Below, in pieces: positions 1 through 5,845 of a stretch of DNA of 6,723 nucleotides. Source of the stretch: an uncultured Christensenellaceae bacterium (GTDB taxonomy: Bacteria > Bacillota > Clostridia > Christensenellales > Christensenellaceae); assembly GCA_934438035.1 (NCBI GenBank), contig CAKSBK010000058.1:1-6723 (forward strand). The letters are read 5' to 3'. The notes under the pieces were generated by a model that was not told where the DNA came from, did no database searches, and worked only from the letters and a program-made list of their open reading frames with translations. The position numbers and the translations under genes were made by a program. Numbering within the stretch: position 1 is the first letter of the stretch; the number at the start of each line of letters is the position of its first letter.

Positions 1-3000
1 AGAGTCAACCGTCCATGTAGACGTTGAATGCATTCTCTCATCTCCCGGGACCTCGTTATTAGATTTCCATATTGACGCCCAAAGAGTATTTTTCTCTTCA
101 ACAAAGTCGTGAATTACTCCGGATTTAATCTTTCTTACGGAGTTTTCTATACTCTTACCGCATACCGAGCAAACATAATCAACATAATTATGCTGCGCCG
201 GCAATACAGTATGCTCGGCATATCCGCAGTCATAGGTTACATCCGTATATCCGTCCGTCGTGCAGGTAGGCGCAACGTTTGCGGTTACAGTACTGTTTTC
301 CGTATAATCGGAAGCTTGACCCCACGGACCATACTCCGCTTTGCCGTGGTAATGAAGATTCGGAACTTCGCTAAACGCATCTTCATATATAAGATTAACT
401 CCTGCGGGAATATAAAGTCCGTCTAAAGAACTGTCTCCGCTGAACGCCCTGCTTTCTATTGCCAATAAACTTTCCGGAAGGTTTATTGCAGCAAGCTTAG
501 AGTCGCCCGAAAAAGCACTTTCACAAATTCGGGTCAAATTATTCGAATCTTCAAAATTAACCTCTGTAAGCTCAGTATCACCGGAAAAGACGTCTTTATT
601 TATCTCCGTAATCCCGGACGGAATTACAACCGATGTCATTCTGGAACAACCCGAAAATGCTTCGTTTTCCATTTCCGTAAGGCTTGACGGTAATTCTACT
701 CTTCCCGATATTCCCGAACAATAGAACGCTGACCGCCCTATTTTGGAAATCGCGTCAGGGAAATTCACTTCACCTAATTTAGTTGTATTTTGAAACGCCC
801 TCGCGCCTATTTCAGTAATCGTTTCGGGAATGATTATGCTTTCAAGCACATTTGCGTTGACCACCGTACCATCGAACGCATAGTTAGGAATCTTGTCTGT
901 CCAGCCGAATTCTATATTGTATTCTCCGCCTATCGGTCCTGCGGTTTTAAGCAGCGGCGAATAATCAAAAACTCCTCCTCCTATAGTTTCAACGCTTGCA
1001 GGAATTCTTACATATTCAAGAGAATTGTTCTTTCTCAGAGCAGCACTATCAATGTTCTTAAGCCCGTCGTTAAGAATAACCCTTTTAAGAGCATTGCACT
1101 CCGAAAACGCTTTATACCCAACGCTCGTTACTTTATCCGGCAGAGTTATTTCCTCTAACTCCACGCAGTTAAAAAGCACTCCCTTTTTGATTTCGGTAGT
1201 ATTTGAAGAAAGCGTAATCTTTTTAAGCGCATATGCCTGTGCTATTGTATAATCCTCAAGCTCGGCAATGCTATCCGGCATAACAATCTCAGCAACACCG
1301 AAATTAAACTTAAACGCATTCTTTCGTATACTCTTTACAGTTTCCGGAATAACGAGCTTTTCTATTTGTACGTCCGGCTTTACATAAACAAGCTCTGTTT
1401 TATCGGGATTGTAAATAACTCCGTTATCAATTATGTAATCCGTAACGCCGTTTCTGTCTATAATTCCATCATTGCAAACAACGTAGTAGTTATAAATGTG
1501 CCCGTAGTTAACCTTGTTATTATCCCAGTTTTTCGCCTTATCTATAGCATTCCACTCGGCAAGCGTTCCGTCATAATCGACACAGAAGCACCCCTTGGGA
1601 AGATTGTAAGTGCCGATTTTAGTAATTGTGTTCGGAATATGAAGAATATTCATGTATGTATTTACGAAAATACTGTCGGGAATCTCCGTATCCCACTCAT
1701 ATTCCACATCATAGCCGTTGCCTGCAGGCCCTGCCGTCCTCATGTTAAAATCATGATATACAAACTCTTCATAGGCAACATTAGGACCGTAGTCTCCGTA
1801 GCTTGCCGCGTAAAAGCCCATATTTGTCATTTTTGTCATGCTCTTCGGAATATAAACATGCTTAACATACGATGCGTCAAACGCACCACCGTCCACATTT
1901 TCCATTCCTTCGGGATAGATTATCTCCTCAATCGGGCAGTATCTGAAGCATCTGAAATCTATTGTTTTAGTTCCTTCGGGGATTTCTAACTTTTTAAGCG
2001 ATGTACATCCGTAAAACATATTCTCGCCTAAAGTTGCTACCTTTAATTCACAGTCCGCTCCGCTGCCTTTCGGACCTACCGATTCAATCGAGGTGCAGTA
2101 CCAAAAATACCCGGAACAGTTTTCAGGCAGCTTTACATCCTTTAATTTAGAGCAACTCTCAAAAGAGATATAATTATTTTTTACACTAATGTCATCGGCG
2201 AAAGATACCCTCTCAAGTGAAGAAGCTCTGGCAAACGTCTCGCTTCTGTACGCATTAAGCGCTTTAACACTGTCGGGGAAATCCAAGGTTTTAATTGTAT
2301 TGCAGCCGTAGAATATACCCGTACGAACACTGCTTGTTTCCGATATGGAATTCTCTTTAAGGTATTCCGCCTTATATCCGTATTTAGTTCCGTTTTCCGG
2401 AAGGCGCAGCTGGTCGTATGTAAGCTTTGTTCCGTCGGTAAAGGTTGCGCATACCCAGTTCGCCTTATATGTAAGGTTTCCGGAGGTTCCCTTCGGAACA
2501 GTTACGTTAAGCTCGGGGGTTTCTCCGTTTGAACCCGTCCAGCCCATAAACTCCAACCTTTTGGTTGTAGGATTTATAAGAGTAAAATCATCGGAATTCA
2601 GGTTGTATTCCGTCGGATTTTCTTCTCCCTCCGCCAATGCTCCGCCGTTAAGGTCGTAGGTCACCGTATATGTTTCCTCTCCCCAATTTGCGGTATACGT
2701 GCGGTTCCCGCTCGAGCCCTTAGAAACAGTTACGTTAAGCTCGGGGGTTTCTCCGTTTGAGCCCGTCCAGCCGATAAACGTATATCCTGATTTTGTAGGA
2801 GCGTTAAGAGTAAAGTCCTCCGTAAACATAGTGTATGACGAGGGGTTTTCAACTCCCTCCGGAAGAGAGCCTCCGTCAAGCTCATAGGAAACTAAATAGC
2901 TCTTAACCACCCAATTTGCGGTATAGGTTTTGTCTCCCAAAGAACCCTTTTCTATAGTTACTATAACCTGAGGAACGTTTCCGTTTGAGCCGGTAAAGCC

Positions 3001-4611
3001 CTTAAACGTATAGCCCTCCTTTACGGGCGGCTTAAGCGTAAACGTGTCCGTCTCCACGTTATACTCGCTCGGGTTTTCGTCAGAGCCGGTTCCGCCGTCA
3101 AGCTCATAGCTTATCGAATAATTTATAATCTCCCAATTTGCAACGTAGCGGAGGTCTCCGCAAGAGCCCTGTAAAACCGTTACGCTTCCCTGCGGCGCTA
3201 TTCCGTTTGAGCCCGTCCAGCCCGCAAACACATATCCGTCTTTTTTGGGGTTGTTAAGCGTAAAATCAGGCGTATTAAAATTATACTGCGCAGGGTTTTC
3301 GGCTGTAAGCTCGCCCCCGTTAAGCTCATAGGTTATAGAATACGTCACAAGCTCCCAGTTTGCGGTGTAGCTTAAATCTCCCGTCGTGCCTTTTATAATT
3401 TTAACGTCCGTCTGAGGCTCGTCTCCGTTTGAGCCGGTAAAGCCTTTAAACGTGTAGCCCTCTCTTACGGGCGCGTTAAGCGTAAAGTCTTCGCTTTCTA
3501 TGGTGTAGCTCGTGGGATTTTCCCCTGCAAATTCACCGCCGGCGGCGTCTATTGTTATGGTGTATTCTATAGCCTCCCAGTTTGCGGTGTAGCTTAAATT
3601 ACCCGTCGTGCCTTTTTCGATTTTAACGTCCGCCTGAGGAACGTCTCCGTTTGAGCCGGTAAAGCCTTTAAACGTGTAGCCCTCTCTTACGGGTGCGTTA
3701 AGCGTAAAGTCTTCGCTTTCTATGGTGTAGCTCGTGGGATTTTCCTTAATCTGGGTACCTTCGTTAAGTTCATAGGCTATAGAGTATTCAATTGCCTTCC
3801 ATAACGCCGTATAGTTTTTATTCCCCTTATCTTCAGCACTTATCGATACGTTATCGCTTACCGTTCCCGTATTTTCATCTCTCCAGCCTAAAAACTCATA
3901 GCCGTTTTTAACAGGGTTTTTTAAAGTAAAGCCCGGAGTTTTTTTATTATAACTCGTCGGGTTTTCCTCCGAAAGCTCGCCGCCGTTAAGATTATATACA
4001 ATGCTGTAGGTTTCGTCCTTAGTGTTATCTTTACCTTCCGCCTCTGTTGTTCCCGGAGTTTTTGCGGGCTGCGGCGAATCTGTATTCGCAGGCTCCTGCG
4101 TTTTTTCGTGATTATCCGTTTTTTGGGGCTCTTCGGTCTTTTCGGGCTTAAGCGTTTTGGCAGGCTCAACGCTTGCCGTTGCTGCAGGGTTATCCGCAGG
4201 AACACTCGCACCCCTTAACGCGAAAAACACACCGGTTAAAACAGCCGCGCACGCTAAAATAATCAGAATTATAGGTATAATTCTAAATTTAACTATGCGA
4301 ATATACTCATTTTTCCTGTTTGTTTGGAGGTAACCTATTGTTTTTCCATTAGCGTCTTCAAAAACGTCGGCATAAAGCGCCTCCCCGTTTTCATTTAAAA
4401 AACAGGCGACTGCGTTTTCCTCTTCGCTCACCTTTTTTCTCGACGCCTTAATACTTCCTATTACGTTTACTCCATCGGCGTTTTCGTCGATTTCGTCCGG
4501 CGCTATTACCGATACTTTCTCTCCGAAAGAAGCAATTTTAACCTCGCGTACGTCAAAATCACCTGTAGGTGCGTTAAGCGTAATTTTTGCAACTTCTGTG
4601 TTTTCCTTCAT
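1..4611 (-). CDS. Giant membrane-anchored surface protein with InlB B-repeats and BspA-type leucine-rich repeats (3' end outside window)
   Basis: I translated this frame by hand: 1537 codons from ATG at 4611 to the window edge with no stop, so the C-terminus is missing. The start has an AGGAG site 6 nt upstream. Residues 1-103 form a hydrophilic, acidic domain I do not recognise. Residues 111-132 are a single hydrophobic helix (IIPIILIILACAAVLTGVFF) preceded by Lys/Arg (K100, R105, K108, R110), which predicts N-terminus inside and the rest outside. Residues 138-201 are a Pro/Lys/Glu/Thr linker suited to crossing the cell wall. Residues 202-719 are seven B-repeats ending in YTANW or variants. 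Residues 767-937 and 1086-1422 are BspA-type LRRs (pattern AFxxCxxLxxVxIPxxVxxI). C1450, C1462, C1481 and C1484 lie in a possible zinc-ribbon segment. Such repeat families occur in adhesins and host-binding proteins; the ligand here is unknown. There is no cleavable signal peptide, and any sorting signal would lie beyond the window. The module assignment is firm, the adhesin role is inferred. Confidence 0.93.
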   Translation of the reverse strand, partial: MKENTEVAKITLNAPTGDFDVREVKIASFGEKVSVIAPDEIDENADGVNVIGSIKASRKKVSEEENAVACFLNENGEALYADVFEDANGKTIGYLQTNRKNEYIRIVKFRIIPIILIILACAAVLTGVFFALRGASVPADNPAATASVEPAKTLKPEKTEEPQKTDNHEKTQEPANTDSPQPAKTPGTTEAEGKDNTKDETYSIVYNLNGGELSEENPTSYNKKTPGFTLKNPVKNGYEFLGWRDENTGTVSDNVSISAEDKGNKNYTALWKAIEYSIAYELNEGTQIKENPTSYTIESEDFTLNAPVREGYTFKGFTGSNGDVPQADVKIEKGTTGNLSYTANWEAIEYTITIDAAGGEFAGENPTSYTIESEDFTLNAPVREGYTFKGFTGSNGDEPQTDVKIIKGTTGDLSYTANWELVTYSITYELNGGELTAENPAQYNFNTPDFTLNNPKKDGYVFAGWTGSNGIAPQGSVTVLQGSCGDLRYVANWEIINYSISYELDGGTGSDENPSEYNVETDTFTLKPPVKEGYTFKGFTGSNGNVPQVIVTIEKGSLGDKTYTANWVVKSYLVSYELDGGSLPEGVENPSSYTMFTEDFTLNAPTKSGYTFIGWTGSNGETPELNVTVSKGSSGNRTYTANWGEETYTVTYDLNGGALAEGEENPTEYNLNSDDFTLINPTTKRLEFMGWTGSNGETPELNVTVPKGTSGNLTYKANWVCATFTDGTKLTYDQLRLPENGTKYGYKAEYLKENSISETSSVRTGIFYGCNTIKTLDFPDSVKALNAYRSETFARASSLERVSFADDISVKNNYISFESCSKLKDVKLPENCSGYFWYCTSIESVGPKGSGADCELKVATLGENMFYGCTSLKKLEIPEGTKTIDFRCFRYCPIEEIIYPEGMENVDGGAFDASYVKHVYIPKSMTKMTNMGFYAASYGDYGPNVAYEEFVYHDFNMRTAGPAGNGYDVEYEWDTEIPDSIFVNTYMNILHIPNTITKIGTYNLPKGCFCVDYDGTLAEWNAIDKAKNWDNNKVNYGHIYNYYVVCNDGIIDRNGVTDYIIDNGVIYNPDKTELVYVKPDVQIEKLVIPETVKSIRKNAFKFNFGVAEIVMPDSIAELEDYTIAQAYALKKITLSSNTTEIKKGVLFNCVELEEITLPDKVTSVGYKAFSECNALKRVILNDGLKNIDSAALRKNNSLEYVRIPASVETIGGGVFDYSPLLKTAGPIGGEYNIEFGWTDKIPNYAFDGTVVNANVLESIIIPETITEIGARAFQNTTKLGEVNFPDAISKIGRSAFYCSGISGRVELPSSLTEMENEAFSGCSRMTSVVIPSGITEINKDVFSGDTELTEVNFEDSNNLTRICESAFSGDSKLAAINLPESLLAIESRAFSGDSSLDGLYIPAGVNLIYEDAFSEVPNLHYHGKAEYGPWGQASDYTENSTVTANVAPTCTTDGYTDVTYDCGYAEHTVLPAQHNYVDYVCSVCGKSIENSVRKIKSGVIHDFVEEKNTLWASIWKSNNEVPGDERMHSTSTWTVDS
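346..1356 (-). repeat. Second block of BspA-type leucine-rich repeats
   Basis: Residues about 1086-1422 hold around 14 regular units of about 23 residues. Examples are LEEITLPDKVTSVGYKAF, LGEVNFPDAISKIGRSAF, MTSVVIPSGITEINKDVF and LAAINLPESLLAIESRAF. Three late units share AFSG followed by C or D plus Ser. One unit (about 1223-1247) is the longer AGPIGGEYNIEFGWTDKIP variant. The block ends at AFSEVPNLHYHG, after which the repeat pattern stops. Confidence 0.92.
1792..2313 (-). repeat. First block of BspA-type leucine-rich repeats
   Basis: Residues about 767-937 of the giant protein hold roughly six to seven irregular LRR units. Anchors include IFYGCNTIKTLDFPDSV, FARASSLERVSF, FESCSKLKDVKLP, MFYGCTSLKKLEIPEGTKTI, CFRYCPIEEIIYPEGM and AFDASYVKHVYIP. 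One unit is replaced by a Gly/Pro variant, SVGPKGSGADCEL (from about residue 844). This is the LRR_5 (BspA) type, known from surface proteins of gut Bacteroidota, Bacillota and Trichomonas. Confidence 0.88.
3421..3523 (-). repeat. 103-bp near-identical direct repeat, copy in third B-repeat
   Basis: This stretch matches 3643-3745 at a constant 222-bp offset, with one difference seen by eye (C at 3472, T at 3694, plus-strand letters). Similarity continues less perfectly across most of the unit. Other neighbouring units are clearly more diverged at DNA level, so this points to recent unit duplication or gene conversion. Confidence 0.9.
3643..3745 (-). repeat. 103-bp near-identical direct repeat, copy in second B-repeat
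   Basis: Partner of 3421-3523. Both copies encode the same run from ENPTSYTIESEDFTL through APVREGYTFKGF to TGSNGD. The single mismatch is synonymous, since both codons (GCG and GCA) give Ala. Confidence 0.9.
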
Positions 4612-4755
4612 ATTGATCTCCTAAAATCTACACACGACAACAAAAACTTCTACAATTAAACAAATTTTAAAGACTATAAATCAAGTACTTTGGATAGGTT
4701 AAAAGGTTTAAGCTATGAAAAAATATTTGATTGTAAAACTTATTTTGAAAATTGT
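4612..4755 (-). promoter_or_regulatory. Long A+T-rich 5' leader of the giant gene
   Basis: The predicted start near 4755 leaves about 144 untranslated nt. The leader is very A+T-rich with no ORF and no riboswitch core that I recognise. The only symmetric element noted is a short palindrome, AAGTACTT (4683-4690). The length depends on the promoter call. Confidence 0.5.
4618..4622 (-). promoter_or_regulatory. Ribosome-binding site of the giant surface-protein gene
   Basis: Minus-strand AGGAG followed by ATCAAT and then ATG at 4611. The 6-nt spacing fixes the start codon. Confidence 0.85.
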
Positions 4756-4761
4756 ATCTTA

Positions 4762-4790
4762 ATTGTATCAACCGAGGCTAATAATGTCAA
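4762..4790 (-). promoter_or_regulatory. SigA-type promoter for the giant surface-protein gene
   Basis: On the minus strand, a perfect -35 TTGACA (4785-4790) and a -10 TACAAT (4762-4767; 5 of 6 matches to TATAAT) are separated by exactly 17 bp. It lies downstream of the lipoprotein terminator and upstream of the 4611 start, so it should drive the giant gene independently. Transcription would begin near 4755. A second TACAAT (4751-4756) lies 11 bp further on but lacks its own -35. Confidence 0.8.
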
Positions 4791-4820
4791 CGCAATATTA
4801 TCTGATTCTTTGTATTATTA

Positions 4821-4850
4821 AAAAAAACCTTCGAAGAACGAAGGTTTTTT
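4821..4850 (-). terminator. Intrinsic terminator after the lipoprotein pair, symmetric in both directions
   Basis: A perfect inverted repeat, CCTTCG (4828-4833) and CGAAGG (4839-4844), with the 5-nt loop AAGAA. It is flanked by seven A on one side and six T on the other, so A-T pairs extend the stem. Read on the minus strand it ends in a T-run followed by AATAAT. It sits about 70 bp after the stop of the second lipoprotein and upstream of the next promoter, so it separates the two transcription units. Confidence 0.88.
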
Positions 4851-4883
4851 ACCGCTGTAACTAAGTTTTTTAATTCGCAGCCT

Positions 4884-4918
4884 AAAAAGGGCGTTTTAAA
4901 CCCGTCTTTCTTAAACGC
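4884..4918 (-). terminator. Possible weak first terminator directly after the second lipoprotein
   Basis: On the minus strand, GCGTTT (4913-4918) immediately follows the stop codon and can pair with AAACGC (4891-4896), with two more A-T pairs possible around a bulge. CC and then TTTTT follow. The stem is weak and the loop long, so it is at most an auxiliary terminator or a 3'-end structure ahead of the strong hairpin. Confidence 0.35.
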
Positions 4919-5806
4919 TTATTCCTTTAAATCGCTTGAATTTGCAACGAGAATATTTTCAAGAACCTCGTCCTTGCCGTATACCGTTTCGCCTACCTTT
5001 TCCTCCTTTAAAGCAACCTTAAGATAATAAAGCACCCCTAACCCGCCGCTTTTTAAGCAAACGACTTTTTTATTTGAAACCGTATATTTTTCATATGCGG
5101 GGTAAAGGCTTTTAAGCTTATCCTCCACCTTTTTAAGCGCATTTTCGGAACAATAGCTCTCAATTTTTTCCGCCGCCGAATCAAGCTCAAACTGTTTTTC
5201 CTCTTCCTCGCTCCATGTTCTGTCTTCAAAGGATATAATCTCGCCCGAGGCGTTCATTAATATGTTGAGTAAATCCGTAGTCTCCGTTCCCGCAATTTTT
5301 CTTAAGTAGCAAAAATTATACGTCTCCTGTTTTTCAGAGCCGCCGTCCGCTGCGGTTTCGTCGTCTTTAAGCTCGTAGCTTGAAATATCTATATACTTTT
5401 TTGCAATCTCTTCCGCAGCTTTGCCGCACTCTTCAAACGTCTTATTTCCGCCAAAATCCACCGGAAAATTGATTCTTGTCAGCTGCCCGCCGTCTCTTCT
5501 TACGCTAAAACGCACTCCGTCCTGCGTTTCATATTCATCCTGTATATAATTTAAGCCGAGCTCCGTATAAGACTCAGTATACGTTCCGCCGTATGTCTCT
5601 CCCTCAAAATCTGTCTGCATTTCCTTTGGCGCAGAGGAATCCTTTCGAGAGCCTAAATTATCATATCTCCATAAAGCGTATTCCGATTCCGTCGTTGACG
5701 CGCGAACGCAGTCGCAGGGTCCTCCTACCTTTAAAGCAACTATATTCCCCGAACACCCGCACAATATAAATAACAAGGCAAGCAATATCGCAACAAATTT
5801 TTTCAT
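4919..5806 (-). CDS. Predicted secreted lipoprotein of unknown function, second of a tandem pair
   Basis: This 295-aa protein starts with ATG at 5806, preceded by AGAGG 8 nt upstream; a TTG start at 5830 is possible but would put eight charged residues before the signal peptide. MKKFVAILLALLFIL followed by CGC is a lipoprotein signal peptide with lipobox LCGC, lipidated at C18. The mature part is hydrophilic and acidic. It includes a beta-rich region (about 80-116: YTELGLNYIQDEYETQDGVR, then LTRINFPVDF), an amphipathic helix (EECGKAAEEIAKKYIDI, 125-141), and a strand pair around LLNILMNASGEIISFEDRTW (179-198). A second helix-strand unit follows (210-289). This helix-then-strand layout, occurring twice, recalls PepSY-like domains, but I cannot assign the family. 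Six cysteines follow the lipid cysteine (31, 33, 127, 166, 219, 250). The protein would sit on the outer face of the membrane. Confidence 0.88.
   Translation of the reverse strand: MKKFVAILLALLFILCGCSGNIVALKVGGPCDCVRASTTESEYALWRYDNLGSRKDSSAPKEMQTDFEGETYGGTYTESYTELGLNYIQDEYETQDGVRFSVRRDGGQLTRINFPVDFGGNKTFEECGKAAEEIAKKYIDISSYELKDDETAADGGSEKQETYNFCYLRKIAGTETTDLLNILMNASGEIISFEDRTWSEEEEKQFELDSAAEKIESYCSENALKKVEDKLKSLYPAYEKYTVSNKKVVCLKSGGLGVLYYLKVALKEEKVGETVYGKDEVLENILVANSSDLKE
5783..5806 (-). repeat. 24-bp direct repeat over the second lipoprotein's start codon
   Basis: These 24 bases encode MKKFVAIL and are identical to 6632-6655, the same codons of the first lipoprotein gene. The rest of the two mature proteins is not evidently similar. 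Confidence 0.9.
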
Positions 5807-5814
5807 GTCTTCTA

Positions 5815-5837
5815 CCTCTTTATCCCGCAAAAGCGGG
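5815..5837 (-). promoter_or_regulatory. Intercistronic hairpin and ribosome-binding site of the second lipoprotein
   Basis: In the 39-nt gap between the two lipoprotein genes, the minus strand has CCCGC, a TTTT loop and GCGGG (5824-5837). ATAA and AGAGG (5815-5819) follow, with ATG 8 nt later. The five all-GC pairs lack a T-run, so this is not a terminator. It could affect mRNA processing or the relative translation of the two genes. Confidence 0.55.
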
Positions 5838-5845
5838 GAGTACCG

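Larger units (their letters stand above)
2455..4008 (-). repeat. Seven tandem InlB-type B-repeats (Listeria-Bacteroides repeat family)
   Basis: Units within the giant protein run at residues 202-271, 276-345, 350-419, 424-493, 498-567, 572-643 and 648-719. Each follows the pattern Y-x-I-x-Y-x-L-x-G-G ... ENP-x-x-Y ... FTL-x-x-P-x-x-x-GY-x-F-x-G-W/F-TGSNG ... KG-x-x-G-x-x-x-Y-x-A-N-W. The first six units start exactly 222 bp (74 codons) apart, at 4008, 3786, 3564, 3342, 3120 and 2898; the next step is 228 bp because the sixth unit carries two extra residues (LPEGVENP). The first unit is the most diverged, with RDENTG in place of TGSNG. In known proteins this fold is a small beta-grasp-like domain used as a spacer or binding stalk. 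Here the array lies between the linker and the LRRs, as expected for a stalk. Confidence 0.93.

Noticed and set aside
1366..1989. A 207-codon open frame on the plus strand, and shorter plus-strand frames at 109-426, 790-1158, 1025-1252, 2345-2659 and 2699-2887
   Set aside because: All lie antisense to the giant minus-strand gene, whose repeats translate coherently. The plus-strand products show no recognisable domain, and two of them merely mirror the B-repeat period.
2455..4008. The 222-bp periodic plus-strand pattern as a CRISPR or non-coding satellite array
   Set aside because: The period is a multiple of three, every unit translates to a known protein repeat in one open frame, and the unit length and divergence do not fit CRISPR repeats and spacers.
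3921..4211. A 96-codon minus-strand frame rich in Arg, Lys and Pro
   Set aside because: It is an out-of-frame reading of the Pro/Lys/Glu/Thr linker and first B-repeat of the giant protein; its basic composition is a by-product of that repeat-rich DNA.
4683..4690. The AAGTACTT palindrome in the giant gene's leader as an operator
   Set aside because: Eight symmetric bases in A+T-rich DNA are expected by chance, and no second copy or longer dyad supports a regulator site.
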